Origin: Planctomycetota bacterium
GTDB taxonomy: Bacteria > Planctomycetota > Phycisphaerae > Phycisphaerales > Zrk34
Assembly (NCBI GenBank): GCA_016125255.1
Contig: WGMD01000032.1
Location: 1-53,235, forward strand
Length of the DNA: 53,235 nt
Direction of reading: 5' to 3'
The translations under genes and the position numbers were made by a program. Under the pieces are notes generated by a model, which was given only the letters and a program-made list of their open reading frames with translations, was not told where the DNA came from and made no database searches. Shown in pieces: positions 1 through 8,516 of this stretch (its first letter is position 1; every line of letters begins with the position of its first letter).

Positions 1-39
1 CCGCCGCGAAATGCGCTTCGGGATGGATTCGTCGTTGTC

Positions 40-1980
40 TCATTTGCGTCGGCGCATCAGGACCAAACCGATCAGCGCGATCCCCGCCGGCAGCGCGGCG
101 GGCGTCGGCACGGCGACGATCTGAATCCCGTTGATCGGACCGGCCCCGTTGCCGCTCAACTGCGTGCTGGTGAGACTGAACGTCGAGCCGGTGATGTTAT
201 GAAATACGACATAATCCCGGCCCTGCGTGAGAATGCCGTCGAACGTTCCTTCCACGCTCACCGCGGTGAACAGATTGCTCAACGCATCGGTGAGCTTGTA
301 CGTATCCGAGACGTTCGTGGGGCGATCCGAGTCGGTGTAGACGTATACGTCGTAATACGAGTACTGAATCTGCGAGACGTTGACGGTCCCGTGATTGTCC
401 AGGTACCCGGCCAGCATGCGGTTGTCGCCCGCCGTCGAACCGTTGGTCACGTTGTACGTGTTGCCGCTCGTCCATGACACGTCGGCGGTCGTCGTCGCGC
501 CCAGACTGTCGACGAGGTCGAGGGACGAACCGCTCTGTGCGCCGCCGGTGGTGGTCGAGCCGTTGTTGGCGACCTGGTTCCAGTGCGACTGCCCGATGAC
601 GCCGGCGATTTCCTGGACGTTCATCGACGCCGGGGTGCCGGCGGTGCCGTTCCCGCCGCCGACGAAGTTGATGGCGATCGAGGGATTGTTGGTCTGGTAG
701 ACCTGGAACCCGTTGAGCGGGGCGCGGTTGCCTGTGGTCTTGGCGGCACGGAGCACGAAGTCCGTCGCCGTCACGCCGTGAAACACCACATAGTTGCCGG
801 TCGGCGCATTGCTGGTCGTGGCGGCGGTGGCCTGTCCGCCCTGATAGACACCCGCGAATGTACCCGAGCCATTGGTGCCTTCGCGGATATTGGATTTGTT
901 GGTGATGACGGTGCCGCCGGTCGTTTCCAGCCAGTACTGCCCATCGACTTGCCCGACGGTATTCTGATCGCCCGCCACGTACACGACGACATCGTACTGC
1001 GCCAGTCCGACGCTGTTGACCGTCACGGTCGAGCCGGATCCCGAGTCGTCAAGGTAGCCCTTCATCAGGGCGAAGTCGTCATTGGCGGGGACGGACGTGT
1101 CGGCCTGCGTCTCGCCCCAGGTGTTGGTCGTCGACCAGGACACGGTGGTGGAGCCCAGTGCGTTGCCCTGCCGGTCCAGGACGGAGCCGGCTCCGATCGT
1201 GCCGGTGTTCGTGCCGCGCGGGGCGACGTTGTTCCAATAGGCCTGTGCATACTGACCGGCGCCGGCGTAGGCGTTGACGACGCCGTTGTTGTTGCCCGCG
1301 GTGCTGGAGCCGCCGATGAAGTTGACGCCGAAGCCCGTGCCCTGCGAGGTGTCGATGATCTGCAGGCCGTGCAGTCCGGTGTTGTTGCTGTTGCGCGTGT
1401 TGGTGAGCGTGAAGCTCGAAGCAGTCTGGTTGGTGAACACGGCGTAGTTGGCGCTGGGGTTGGTACCGCTCGTGTCGGTGGTGCGGACGAAGCCGTTGGA
1501 GGGATAGTTGTTGAGCGTGCTGTAGAAGTAGGTGGTTCCGCCGATGTTGATGGAGCCGGTGCGGCCAGAGGCGTCGGAGCCGACGTAACCGACGACGATG
1601 TAGCTGCTGTAGGGGATGGACGCGACGGTGACGCTCGTGTTGCCGGCGGTGCCGGTGTCGTCGAGGTAGCCCTTCATGAGCGAAGCGCTGGAGCCGTTGT
1701 TGGTGACGGTCGTGGCGTAGACGCCGTTGGAGGTGAAGGTGGTGATGGACGCGCCGCTTGCGGCGCCGGTGCTGTCGTTGAGGGCGATGCTCGAGCCCGA
1801 TGCGTTGGCGACGTTGTTCCAGTTGCCGACGCCCGCCACGCCGGCTGTCCCCGTGACCGTGCCGGTGCCGTTGGCTCCGCCGCCGGTGAAGTTGATGCTG
1901 ATCGCGGAGGCGAAAAGCGAAGGGGCGGCCATCAGCGTTGCTGCCAGTGCGGTCACGATGCGGGTCTTGTTGCGAGCCAT
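40..1980 (-). CDS. Exported triple-repeat PEP-CTERM-like protein
   Basis: Predicted exported protein of about 646 residues. The N-terminus (MARNKTRI then a hydrophobic stretch ending near FASA) is a signal peptide. The ATG at 1980 is preferred over the one at 1995 because AAAGG lies 7 nt upstream of it. The mature part has three copies of a roughly 200-residue beta-rich domain, each opening with an INF(T/V/I)GG motif, then a WNNVA or WNQVA block, an (L/A)xGYLD block, a YDVYVY-like strand and a closing xGxQI strand. The C-terminus is a PEP-CTERM-like sorting signal ([10 protein letters not shown], hydrophobic helix, RRRK). The same domain occurs once in the next gene upstream and once in the FecR-like regulator of the operon. 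It is the last gene of a four-gene minus-strand operon. Ligand and function are unknown; surface or extracellular-matrix location is inferred from the sorting signal. Confidence 0.85.
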   Translation of the reverse strand: MARNKTRIVTALAATLMAAPSLFASAISINFTGGGANGTGTVTGTAGVAGVGNWNNVANASGSSIALNDSTGAASGASITTFTSNGVYATTVTNNGSSASLMKGYLDDTGTAGNTSVTVASIPYSSYIVVGYVGSDASGRTGSINIGGTTYFYSTLNNYPSNGFVRTTDTSGTNPSANYAVFTNQTASSFTLTNTRNSNNTGLHGLQIIDTSQGTGFGVNFIGGSSTAGNNNGVVNAYAGAGQYAQAYWNNVAPRGTNTGTIGAGSVLDRQGNALGSTTVSWSTTNTWGETQADTSVPANDDFALMKGYLDDSGSGSTVTVNSVGLAQYDVVVYVAGDQNTVGQVDGQYWLETTGGTVITNKSNIREGTNGSGTFAGVYQGGQATAATTSNAPTGNYVVFHGVTATDFVLRAAKTTGNRAPLNGFQVYQTNNPSIAINFVGGGNGTAGTPASMNVQEIAGVIGQSHWNQVANNGSTTTGGAQSGSSLDLVDSLGATTTADVSWTSGNTYNVTNGSTAGDNRMLAGYLDNHGTVNVSQIQYSYYDVYVYTDSDRPTNVSDTYKLTDALSNLFTAVSVEGTFDGILTQGRDYVVFHNITGSTFSLTSTQLSGNGAGPINGIQIVAVPTPAALPAGIALIGLVLMRRRK

Positions 1981-2038
1981 TTTCCAACCTTTCATCGAGT
2001 GCGGTTTCTCATGTCATCCTGCGACGATTTTCAACTTT

Positions 2039-3511
2039 TCATCGGTCGCGCCGCAGCGCGAGCAGTCCGATCAGAGCCAGTCCGGCGGGCAGCGCGGCGG
2101 GCGTGGGGACGACGCCGACGATCTGGATGCCGTTGATCGGGGCGCGGCCGGCGTTGCCGTTCGTGTTGCCGTGCGCCCCGGCGAGCGCGGTCAGCGTGAA
2201 GCTCGAACCGGTGACGTTGTGGAACACCAGGAAGTTGCCCTCATCGTTGTTGCCGGCGGTGTTCCAGTAGTCGATGCGTTCGGCGTAGGCGAGATTGCCC
2301 GTGCCGGTCGGGACGGGAAGCTGGAAGGCGTTGTCGTTGACATCGGTGATGAAATCGCGGTTCTCGGAGTCTTCGCCGTCCTGCGTGCCGAAGCCGGCGA
2401 TGGTGTAGGTGCCTTTGCGCCATTCATTGCCGTTGGACCCGTCGAAGTAGACGTAGACGTCATAGTTGTGGAAGGCGATGTTGGAGACGGTGACGCTGGT
2501 GGTCGAGGAGCTGGACGTATCGAGGTAGCCCTTCATCATTTTCTGATCGCCGTTGGTCGCGGTGCCGCCGATGGCGAAGGTGTTGGTGGAGCCGGACCAT
2601 GAGACGGCCGCGCCGGTGTTGACGTTGAGGTTGCTCACGAGATTCGCCACGGACCCGGAGGCGCCGGCGGCATTGTTCCAGTTGGCCTGCTCGACGCTGA
2701 CGTGGCCGGCGACGTCGGAGGCGGCCAGCGCCTGCTGATCGGAGCCGAAGTTGATGCCGATGCTGGTGCCGAGCGCGGACAGGAAATGCGCCCGCACGGC
2801 ATCGGCGCTGAGCGCCTTATTGTAAATGGCGACTTCGTCGATGGTGCCGTTGAGGAAGGTGTTGGGACTGGAGGGGCTGCCGTTGTGGTTGGAGCCGATG
2901 AGGATGTCGTTGACGATGTTCATCGTCTGGGTATCCGTCCCAACCGACGCGGCGATGCCGTCCACGTAAAGCGTCGCCTGATTCGCCCCCGTGCCGGCGC
3001 GGGTATAGACGACGTGATGCCAGAGCGGGCGCTCGGCGCCGCCCTGCGTGATGAAGGCGCCGTGATACACGCTCACCGAGCTGTTGAACCCGGCGGGATC
3101 GCCCTGCGAATTGGAGTGAATGCCGAAGTCGCCGCCGGTGCCTTTGTAAGTGAACAGGTCGCCGCGGCTGTCGGAATTGGTCTGGTACCAGAACTCGACG
3201 CTGAACGCGCCGGTGCCCATGTCGTAAGCGGCGATGTCGGGAATGCGCACGTTGCTGGAGGACCCATTGAACGCGCCGGCGGTGCCGAGGCGGAGACTGG
3301 CGGATTGAGCGCCGAGGCCGACGCTGTTGTAGGTCGCGGTGTTGGCATTGGTCGATGAATCGGCGGCGGAGGAGCCGCTCGTTTCATTGAACTGCCAGTA
3401 GCCGATCGGGTTGTCGGCGAGAATCATCTGGTTGTAGGTGGAGGCCTGGAGGGAACCGGCGGCGAACGCGCCGGCGAACAGTGCGAAGATGATGCGGGTT
3501 TGGCGTTGCAT
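2039..3511 (-). CDS. Exported LamG-domain PEP-CTERM-like protein
   Basis: About 490 residues. A signal peptide (MQRQTRIIFALFAGAF, ending near LQAS) is followed by a LamG / concanavalin-like domain (about residues 20-240, with VEFWYQT, WHHVVYTR, ATLYVDG and GTIDEVAIYN, typical of LamGL jelly-roll folds). A second domain (about 250-460) opens with INFGSDQQAL and contains MKGYLD, YDVYVYFDG and GEDSENRDF. It ends in a [10 protein letters not shown] sorting signal with an RRDR tail. The ATG at 3511 is preferred over 3532 because GGAGG lies about 10 nt upstream. The second domain closely resembles the C-terminal domain of the FecR-like protein encoded 34 nt upstream and the triple repeats of the gene 43 nt downstream. 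A carbohydrate- or protein-binding surface role is likely; the ligand is unknown. Confidence 0.87.
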   Translation of the reverse strand: MQRQTRIIFALFAGAFAAGSLQASTYNQMILADNPIGYWQFNETSGSSAADSSTNANTATYNSVGLGAQSASLRLGTAGAFNGSSSNVRIPDIAAYDMGTGAFSVEFWYQTNSDSRGDLFTYKGTGGDFGIHSNSQGDPAGFNSSVSVYHGAFITQGGAERPLWHHVVYTRAGTGANQATLYVDGIAASVGTDTQTMNIVNDILIGSNHNGSPSSPNTFLNGTIDEVAIYNKALSADAVRAHFLSALGTSIGINFGSDQQALAASDVAGHVSVEQANWNNAAGASGSVANLVSNLNVNTGAAVSWSGSTNTFAIGGTATNGDQKMMKGYLDTSSSSTTSVTVSNIAFHNYDVYVYFDGSNGNEWRKGTYTIAGFGTQDGEDSENRDFITDVNDNAFQLPVPTGTGNLAYAERIDYWNTAGNNDEGNFLVFHNVTGSSFTLTALAGAHGNTNGNAGRAPINGIQIVGVVPTPAALPAGLALIGLLALRRDR

Positions 3512-3544
3512 AGGTGAAAGTCCTCCGTCCAAAATGGGGTTTCC

Positions 3545-5095
3545 TCAGTTCGTCCTCGCGTCAGCGGGTATCTCAATGCCGCTCACGCGTGTGGTGCTGT
3601 CGACGGGATGCGAATCGCCGGCGAGATGTCCGACGATCTGAATGGCGTTGATCGGCGCACGCGGGGTCGAGTTGCTGCGGCCGGGCACGGCGGTCAACAC
3701 GAACTGATCGCCGCTGCGGTGCGCGAACACCACGAAGTTGCCCTCGCCGTTGTTGCCCGACGTGTTGCGATAATCGAAGCGTTCCTCATAGGGCTTGTTG
3801 CTATCGCCCGCCCCGGGAAGCGCCATCTGAAGCGCCTTGGCGGTCGTCAGGTAATCGCGATTTTCCGAGTCCTCGCCTTCGAACGTCGTATCGTCGATCG
3901 TGAACTGCGCGACGCGCCATGACGGGCCGTTGTCGCCGTCGAAGTAGACGTACACGTCGTAGTCGCCCAGCGGAATGTTCGACACGCGGATCGTCGTCGT
4001 CGAGCGATCCGAAGAATCCAGATAGCCCTTCATCACCTTGTCCGACCCGGTTGTCGCCGCACCGGGCAGGGCGAACGTCTTGGCGGCGCCGGACCAGGTG
4101 ACGGTCATGCCGGTGTTGGCCCCGCTCTGATCCGTGAGGTTCGTCTGCGTGCCCGCGGGGCCCAACAGATTGTTCCAATGCGACTGCGCGACCCAGGGGT
4201 GACCGGCGGACTCGTCTTCGCCGATCGCCTGCTGGTCCGCGCCGAAGTTGAGCCCGACCGACACGACACGCCCCGCCGAGACGAGCATGCCCTCGGCCGT
4301 GCTGAACATCGACCACGACTGCCCCAGCGTCAATAAATCCCGCACCTTGCCGTCAACCGCGATCGCCACCCGGCCCTCGACGACATCGACGCGCATCGCG
4401 CCGGTCGAATCGGCCCGCATGACGAAGCGCGTGCCCAGGTCGATGACTTCCACGCCGTTGGGCCCGCTGATCGTGAACCCGCGTGCTTCGGGGGGGACAT
4501 ACGTACTGAGCTGGCCCCGCGTGAGGCGTCCGCGGCCGGGGCCGGTCATTTCAAAATCGCACGGCCCCATCAGGTCCACCACCGCCCCGCCGCGGAACAT
4601 GAGCTGGGCCGACCCGCGCGCGAGCTTGAGCCGACCGGCCTGCAGGTCCGCACCCAGCGCCAGGTTCGCCATCTCGTCGGTGAACTGTGCATCGTCGGAC
4701 AGGTCGCTGAGCATGGCGATGGCGGAGGGGTTGGCGATGAAGGTCTGCGTCGGATCGATCGGCCGGGGTTGGGTCGCGAAGTTGAGTGCAACCATCAGCG
4801 CCACCGCAGCCGCCAGCGCACCGACCGCGGCGACGGAGCGCCATACGAATCGCCGCGAGCCGACCGCCACGCTGGGCTTGGCGATCGGCCGACCCGCCGG
4901 AATCGGCATCGGGGCGTGCTGCCAGTGCAGGAGGGCATCGACCGTGATGAACCGCACGTACCGCCGGCGGGCTTCGGGGTCGTGTCGCAACAGCGTGTCA
5001 AGCTCGACGGCCTGCATCGCGGTGAGCGTGCCTTCGACGAGCCCGATCAGCAGCGGGCGCAGCGCTTCAGCCGCCTTGGGGTCGTGATCGTTCAT
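3545..5095 (-). CDS. FecR-like anti-sigma / sensor protein with C-terminal ligand domain
   Basis: 516 residues and probably a regulator of the ECF sigma factor whose stop codon it overlaps (ATGA). The N-terminal 75 residues are a cytoplasmic anti-sigma-like helical region (LDTLLRHDPEARRRYVRF). One transmembrane helix lies at about 86-106. An extracytoplasmic FecR domain follows at about 150-255 (GGAVVDLMGPCDFEMTGP, GFTISGPNGVEVIDLGTRF, VVEGRVAI). The last 240 residues are a beta-rich domain (LNFGADQQAI, WNNLLG, MKGYLDSS, YDVYVYFDGD, GEDSENRDY) strongly resembling the C-terminal domain of the exported LamG protein encoded next in the operon. By FecR family precedent it would pass an envelope signal to the sigma factor; the signal is unknown. 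Family assignment is firm, mechanism inferred. Confidence 0.88.
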   Translation of the reverse strand: MNDHDPKAAEALRPLLIGLVEGTLTAMQAVELDTLLRHDPEARRRYVRFITVDALLHWQHAPMPIPAGRPIAKPSVAVGSRRFVWRSVAAVGALAAAVALMVALNFATQPRPIDPTQTFIANPSAIAMLSDLSDDAQFTDEMANLALGADLQAGRLKLARGSAQLMFRGGAVVDLMGPCDFEMTGPGRGRLTRGQLSTYVPPEARGFTISGPNGVEVIDLGTRFVMRADSTGAMRVDVVEGRVAIAVDGKVRDLLTLGQSWSMFSTAEGMLVSAGRVVSVGLNFGADQQAIGEDESAGHPWVAQSHWNNLLGPAGTQTNLTDQSGANTGMTVTWSGAAKTFALPGAATTGSDKVMKGYLDSSDRSTTTIRVSNIPLGDYDVYVYFDGDNGPSWRVAQFTIDDTTFEGEDSENRDYLTTAKALQMALPGAGDSNKPYEERFDYRNTSGNNGEGNFVVFAHRSGDQFVLTAVPGRSNSTPRAPINAIQIVGHLAGDSHPVDSTTRVSGIEIPADARTN

Positions 5096-5616
5096 GATTC
5101 ACCCCCCGTGATCGTCCGCTCGACGCACTCCGCCAGCGCCGCCCGAATCCGATACAGCGACTGCGACACCGCCCCGACCGACCGACCGATCTGAGCCGCG
5201 ATGCGCTTGACCGATCCGCCCGCTTCGTAGCGCTGGCGGACCATGTCCCGCTCCATCGCCGGCAGCTTGTCCATGCACTGCCGCAGCGCCGTCTGACGCT
5301 CGTCGATCGTCGGGTTCTGCCGGTCGAACTCGTCAGCGATGTCCACCAAGAGATCGTCGCTGAACACATGCCGATCCCCCGACCGGCGTTTGCGATGGGC
5401 CAGCACTTGAAAATACGCGATTTTCGCCGCCCAAGCCCCGAAATCCGTGCCCGGCTCAAACTCCCCCGCCTTCCGCCAGAGCACCATATTCGTTTCCTGA
5501 AGCACATCATGCGCCTGATCCGCCCCGCCCATGATCGCGCAGATATACGCGTAAAGCCGGCTCTGGTAAGCCGTCAGGTCGGCGACGAACTGCTCGGTGT
5601 GCGGAATCTGATCCAT
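5092..5616 (-). CDS. ECF-type RNA polymerase sigma factor
   Basis: About 174 residues from the ATG at 5616 (MDQIPHTEQFV); the open frame continues upstream to 5673 but the added residues do not look conserved. Sigma region 2 covers about 12-80 (YQSRLYAYICAIMGG, AHDVLQETNMVLWRK, FGAWAAKIAYFQVLAHRRR-like). Region 4 covers about 115-165 (LPAMERDMVRQRYEAG, VKRIAAQIGRSVGAVSQSLYRIR), a helix-turn-helix that reads the -35 element. It matches the planctomycete-type ECF factors paired with FecR proteins. It is the first gene of the operon and its stop overlaps the FecR start by 4 nt, so translation is probably coupled. It presumably drives its own operon and the exported proteins behind it. Confidence 0.92.
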   Translation of the reverse strand: MDQIPHTEQFVADLTAYQSRLYAYICAIMGGADQAHDVLQETNMVLWRKAGEFEPGTDFGAWAAKIAYFQVLAHRKRRSGDRHVFSDDLLVDIADEFDRQNPTIDERQTALRQCMDKLPAMERDMVRQRYEAGGSVKRIAAQIGRSVGAVSQSLYRIRAALAECVERTITGGES

Positions 5617-5969
5617 GAATGCCTCATTCAGCGCCGAACCGGCCGCTATATGAAAATAGGCCCAACCGACCAAATCTCACAAAATTCACCCCTCAGGGAT
5701 TACACCAATAGTCGCCCCGCCCGTGGCCCATTGCCCATTCGCACCGGCGCGGCAACACTTCGCTCCGCCGCACGTCCGAAGCGTCGCCCCATTTCCGCAT
5801 CAGAATCGCCGTTTTATTCGCTTTTCACCCGGCAAACCGCGCGCACAGGCCCGCCCGTGCGCACCGGCGCGGAGGCCCCGGCGCGCTGGTGCGCGACCGA
5901 ATAAGGACTTACAGAAACGTGTGCGCACCCCCGTGGCAAATTGGCCATCCCCGTGCGCGAATTGCGACA
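5617..5969. other. Non-coding stretch rich in GTGCGC motifs
   Basis: No convincing gene in this stretch. On the minus strand it would be the leader of the sigma operon. It is rich in GTGCGC-type words (around 5855-5865, 5889-5894, 5920-5926, 5952-5957). A 14-nt word, CGGTGCGCACGGGC on the minus strand near 5855-5870, recurs on the plus strand near 53151-53164, and GTAAGTC also occurs in both places. Shared sequence may reflect a dispersed element or a regulatory region. Confidence 0.4.
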
Positions 5970-6128
5970 TCACGATGCGCCCGGCAGGTGAAAAATCGCC
6001 GACGGAACTCCGCCGACGAGCAGTTCGATCAACGTGAAACCATGCAGGGATCGGCCGCGGCATCGCGTCGTCTTGCTACGCTGAACATGCTTCGGGCGTT
6101 TGACGATTCCTGCATGGAGACTCGCCAA
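5970..6128 (-). pseudogene. Truncated type IV prepilin-like gene remnant
   Basis: The minus strand reads a basic leader followed by [10 protein letters not shown], the hallmark N-methylation and cleavage site of type IV prepilin / pseudopilin-like proteins. The usual hydrophobic helix ([16 protein letters not shown] in relatives) is missing: after ELLV the frame goes to GGVPSAIF and stops about 10 residues later. A TTG at 6128 with GGGAG 9 nt upstream could be the original start. An intact relative with the same motif lies at 7012-7875, also directly behind a PEP-CTERM gene. I read this as the 5-prime end of a deleted gene joined to unrelated DNA. Confidence 0.6.
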
Positions 6129-6195
6129 GTCACACGCTCCCTTCGATGAGCGTTTCGCGGTCGGCGCGGACCGGCCGCGCACAGGCGGACATCGA

Positions 6196-6861
6196 TCACG
6201 CGCGGCGGTCGCCGGCCGTGAGCCGTGTCGTACGGCGGCGCAGGTTGGACAGGATCAACAGCGCCGCCCCCGCCGGCAGCGCCGCGGGCGCGGGGATGAT
6301 GAGCGTCGCGTTGCCGGGGCCCCAGCGTGCCGTGGGCGTGGCGGTGGTGGTCGGCATGGCGAGACTGCCGGCGATGAAGCGCGAATCCACAAGGGTCACG
6401 CCGGTGCCGCCGGAGTAGTAGCCGCCCACGCTGAATCCGTCGCCGGCGTTTTCCTTCGTGCCGTTGGTGGCCGACTCGGCGCCGATGATGTACTGGGTGT
6501 TGGCGGTGAGGGTGATGGAGAATCCCAGCAGCACGTAGCGGTAATCGTCGATCAGCGTGCTGCCGGCGCCGCTGGGGACCGTCACCGACGCCAGGAGCGT
6601 GCCGCCGGTCGTCCAGAGCCCGACCTTGGTGTTGGCGATGATGCCGTTGGCGCCGGTGTCCTGAACGCCCAGTGCGTTGATGGTGATCGCCGATGCGCCG
6701 ATCTGGATTTTATTGCCGATCGTGAACGTGCCCGAGCCGTTGAGATTGGGGTTGAAGTCGGAGGTGACGATCAGCGCCGCCCGGGCCGGTGCGACGGCGC
6801 CGAGGCCGAGGACCATCGCAAGGGCCAGGCATGCACAAATGATTCGGTTTGAACGCGGCAT
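6196..6861 (-). CDS. Exported PEP-CTERM-like protein (DUF4082-like)
   Basis: 221 residues. Signal peptide MPRSNRIICACLALAMVLGL, processed near APARAA. The body is a small beta-sandwich domain with KVGLWTTGGTLLASVTV and RYVLLGFSITLTANTQYIIG, a pattern seen in DUF4082-type extracellular domains. A PEP-CTERM-like segment (IPAPAALPAGAALLIL, then NLRRR) lies near the end but is followed by about ten extra residues (TTRLTAGDRRA). AAAGGA upstream serves as ribosome binding site. It lies 150 nt behind the stop of the prepilin gene at 7012 and may be read with it or separately. Function unknown; cell-surface anchoring inferred. Confidence 0.78.
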   Translation of the reverse strand: MPRSNRIICACLALAMVLGLGAVAPARAALIVTSDFNPNLNGSGTFTIGNKIQIGASAITINALGVQDTGANGIIANTKVGLWTTGGTLLASVTVPSGAGSTLIDDYRYVLLGFSITLTANTQYIIGAESATNGTKENAGDGFSVGGYYSGGTGVTLVDSRFIAGSLAMPTTTATPTARWGPGNATLIIPAPAALPAGAALLILSNLRRRTTRLTAGDRRA

Positions 6862-7011
6862 ACGGTACGATCCTTTCTCGAAATCGGATTCTCAAATTCT
6901 CCCGTTCGCGGAACACCCGCGGACGGCGAGGGTCCCGCGCGGCGGCGGATATGGCCGGGCGGCGGGACGAGTTTGCGGCGTCGAACGGCCGGATTCGATG
7001 ACAGAGCGGCG

Positions 7012-7875
7012 TCACTGGCTGAGGATGCCCCGCCAGAGCTGCTCCTGCATGAGGTATCCCGCCGCCCCGGCGTTGATCACGCCGTAGCTGAGGATTTTGT
7101 CGTTGGGGTCGTCGGCGAAGGTGACGCTGCCGCCGACTTTGAGCACGTTGTAGCCCTTTTCGTGGGCCTGTCGCTGGAGGCCGAAGCTGTCGGCGCAGAG
7201 GGGCATGGCGGCGGGATCGGTGCTCAGGTTCGCCGGTCGGTATTTGGGCGCATCGATGGAGCCGCGGTACCCGTAGGTCACCGACATGGATCCGACGGCG
7301 GGCGGGATTTTGCTCTCGGGTTGGATGAAGCCCATGATGCCCGTATAGACGGGGTGGATGACGCCCGGTGCGACCCAGTATTTGAGCACATGGGACGGAC
7401 AGTAGGCGATCGCGTCGCTGGGGGCGTAGTTGAAATGGATGAGGATGCCCAGCCCGGCGTAGTAACCGAACTCGGGGTGTTTGGACGCCTGCTTGAGCCA
7501 GGCCGACTCGAACCCGACGCTGTTGTTCTGCTGATTGACGATGGCCGGCGGGGTGCTGAGGTGGTAATCGCCGGAGAAGGCGATGATGCCCACGCCCTGC
7601 TGGTGCAGATTGCTCGCGCAGACCGTCCGTCGCGCCAGCTCGCGGGCATTGCTCATCGCCGGCAGGAGAATGGAAATGAGCATCGCGATGATGGCGACGA
7701 CGACGAGGAGTTCGATGAGGGTGAAGCCATGTTGCGCATCGAGCACGGCGGGGTGACTTAAGTCACCCCGCCTCGAAGGCGCGCGCATCAAGCCGCGCGG
7801 GGCCCGTTCGACATGCTCACGGTGAAAAAGCCCCGCCGCGAAATGATGATCGAGATGGCGCGGTGCGTGATTCAT
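7012..7875 (-). CDS. Prepilin-type N-methylation protein with H-x9-GG tail
   Basis: 287 residues if started at the ATG at 7875, which overlaps the stop of the preceding PEP-CTERM gene (ATGA). [20 protein letters not shown] is a classic prepilin cleavage site and helix, followed by [14 protein letters not shown], the usual continuation in planctomycete DUF1559-type proteins. Near the C-terminus, [16 protein letters not shown] is a variant of the H-x9-DG signature with GG for DG. The 48-residue leader is unusually long because it reads through a perfect palindrome at 7747-7772; a GTG at 7746 just after the palindrome would give a 6-residue leader and is a real alternative. Likely a secreted pseudopilin-like surface protein of the operon starting at 10392. 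Confidence 0.85.
   Translation of the reverse strand: MNHAPRHLDHHFAAGLFHREHVERAPRGLMRAPSRRGDLSHPAVLDAQHGFTLIELLVVVAIIAMLISILLPAMSNARELARRTVCASNLHQQGVGIIAFSGDYHLSTPPAIVNQQNNSVGFESAWLKQASKHPEFGYYAGLGILIHFNYAPSDAIAYCPSHVLKYWVAPGVIHPVYTGIMGFIQPESKIPPAVGSMSVTYGYRGSIDAPKYRPANLSTDPAAMPLCADSFGLQRQAHEKGYNVLKVGGSVTFADDPNDKILSYGVINAGAAGYLMQEQLWRGILSQ
7747..7772. repeat. 26-bp perfect palindrome, GACTTNAGTC family
   Basis: Each arm is GGCGGGGTGACTT or its reverse complement. It sits inside the leader-coding part of the prepilin gene. Related palindromes with a GACTTNAGTC centre and GC arms occur at 23180-23203 and 40587-40613; a more diverged one (centre GACCCAAGTC) is at 26246-26271. Three of the four are followed by CCTCG. 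Confidence 0.85.
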
Positions 7876-8516
7876 TTACGGCGGCGCATCATCAGCGCGC
7901 CCGCGAGGGCCAAGCCGGCCGGCAACGCCGCGGGCGTCGGCACGGTGACGGGCGAGGGGCCGGTGACGACGACGTTGTCGATGAACAGGTCGACGCTGCT
8001 GGTGGAGCCGGTGTCCTTGAAGCGGATCGTGGTGGTGGCGGAGGCGGCGGTGAAGTTGAGCGTCTTCTGCGTCCAGTTGCCCGCCGCGCCGCTGGGGCTG
8101 AAGGCGCCGGTGCTCAAAGGGGTCACGGCCTGGTTCGTGCCGTCAAACACATCGACGGTCACGGTCGGCGTGTTGGTGTTCTGCCGCGTCAGGAAGAACG
8201 TCAGCGTGTAGCTGCCGGTCGCGAGCGTGGAGAAGGTCTGATAGGCGTTGTTGCCGGTGACGGTGCCGAAGATGGCCAGAAAGCCGGTGCCGGACTGCGC
8301 GACCACCACGTTGCCGGGCCCGGCGGCGGTCTTGTACTGCACGTTGGAATTGTTGCCGACCCACGAGGCGGGCGAGAGCGAGCTGATCGCGGCGCCGTCG
8401 GTCGGCGAAGTGTAGCTGTCGAAGTCGCCGTTGGTGATGATCGCCGCCGGCGCGACGGTGCTCATCGCCGCCAGCACCAGGGCCAGACTACCGATTCGGA
8501 TGAAATGCACGTTCAC
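7872..8516 (-). CDS. Exported PEP-CTERM-like protein, beta-sandwich domain
   Basis: 214 residues from a GTG at 8516 that overlaps the FecR stop by 4 nt (GTGA). Signal peptide ([18 protein letters not shown], cut near APAA). The single domain opens with ITNGDFDSY and continues with [20 protein letters not shown] and a closing [12 protein letters not shown] strand, a jelly-roll pattern like carbohydrate-binding and DUF642-type modules. C-terminal signal [19 protein letters not shown] plus RRRK. The domain is the same kind as the C-terminal part of the FecR-like protein just upstream (GGFES..., YELNFHLARQ, LQVDVFDA, VDVFLDDVSL). Probably the surface partner of that regulator. Confidence 0.85.
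   Translation of the reverse strand: MNVHFIRIGSLALVLAAMSTVAPAAIITNGDFDSYTSPTDGAAISSLSPASWVGNNSNVQYKTAAGPGNVVVAQSGTGFLAIFGTVTGNNAYQTFSTLATGSYTLTFFLTRQNTNTPTVTVDVFDGTNQAVTPLSTGAFSPSGAAGNWTQKTLNFTAASATTTIRFKDTGSTSSVDLFIDNVVVTGPSPVTVPTPAALPAGLALAGALMMRRRK

Noticed and set aside
583-2136. 517-residue plus-strand frame over the first PEP-CTERM gene
   Set aside because: Val/Gly/Ala-rich shadow of a real gene on the other strand.
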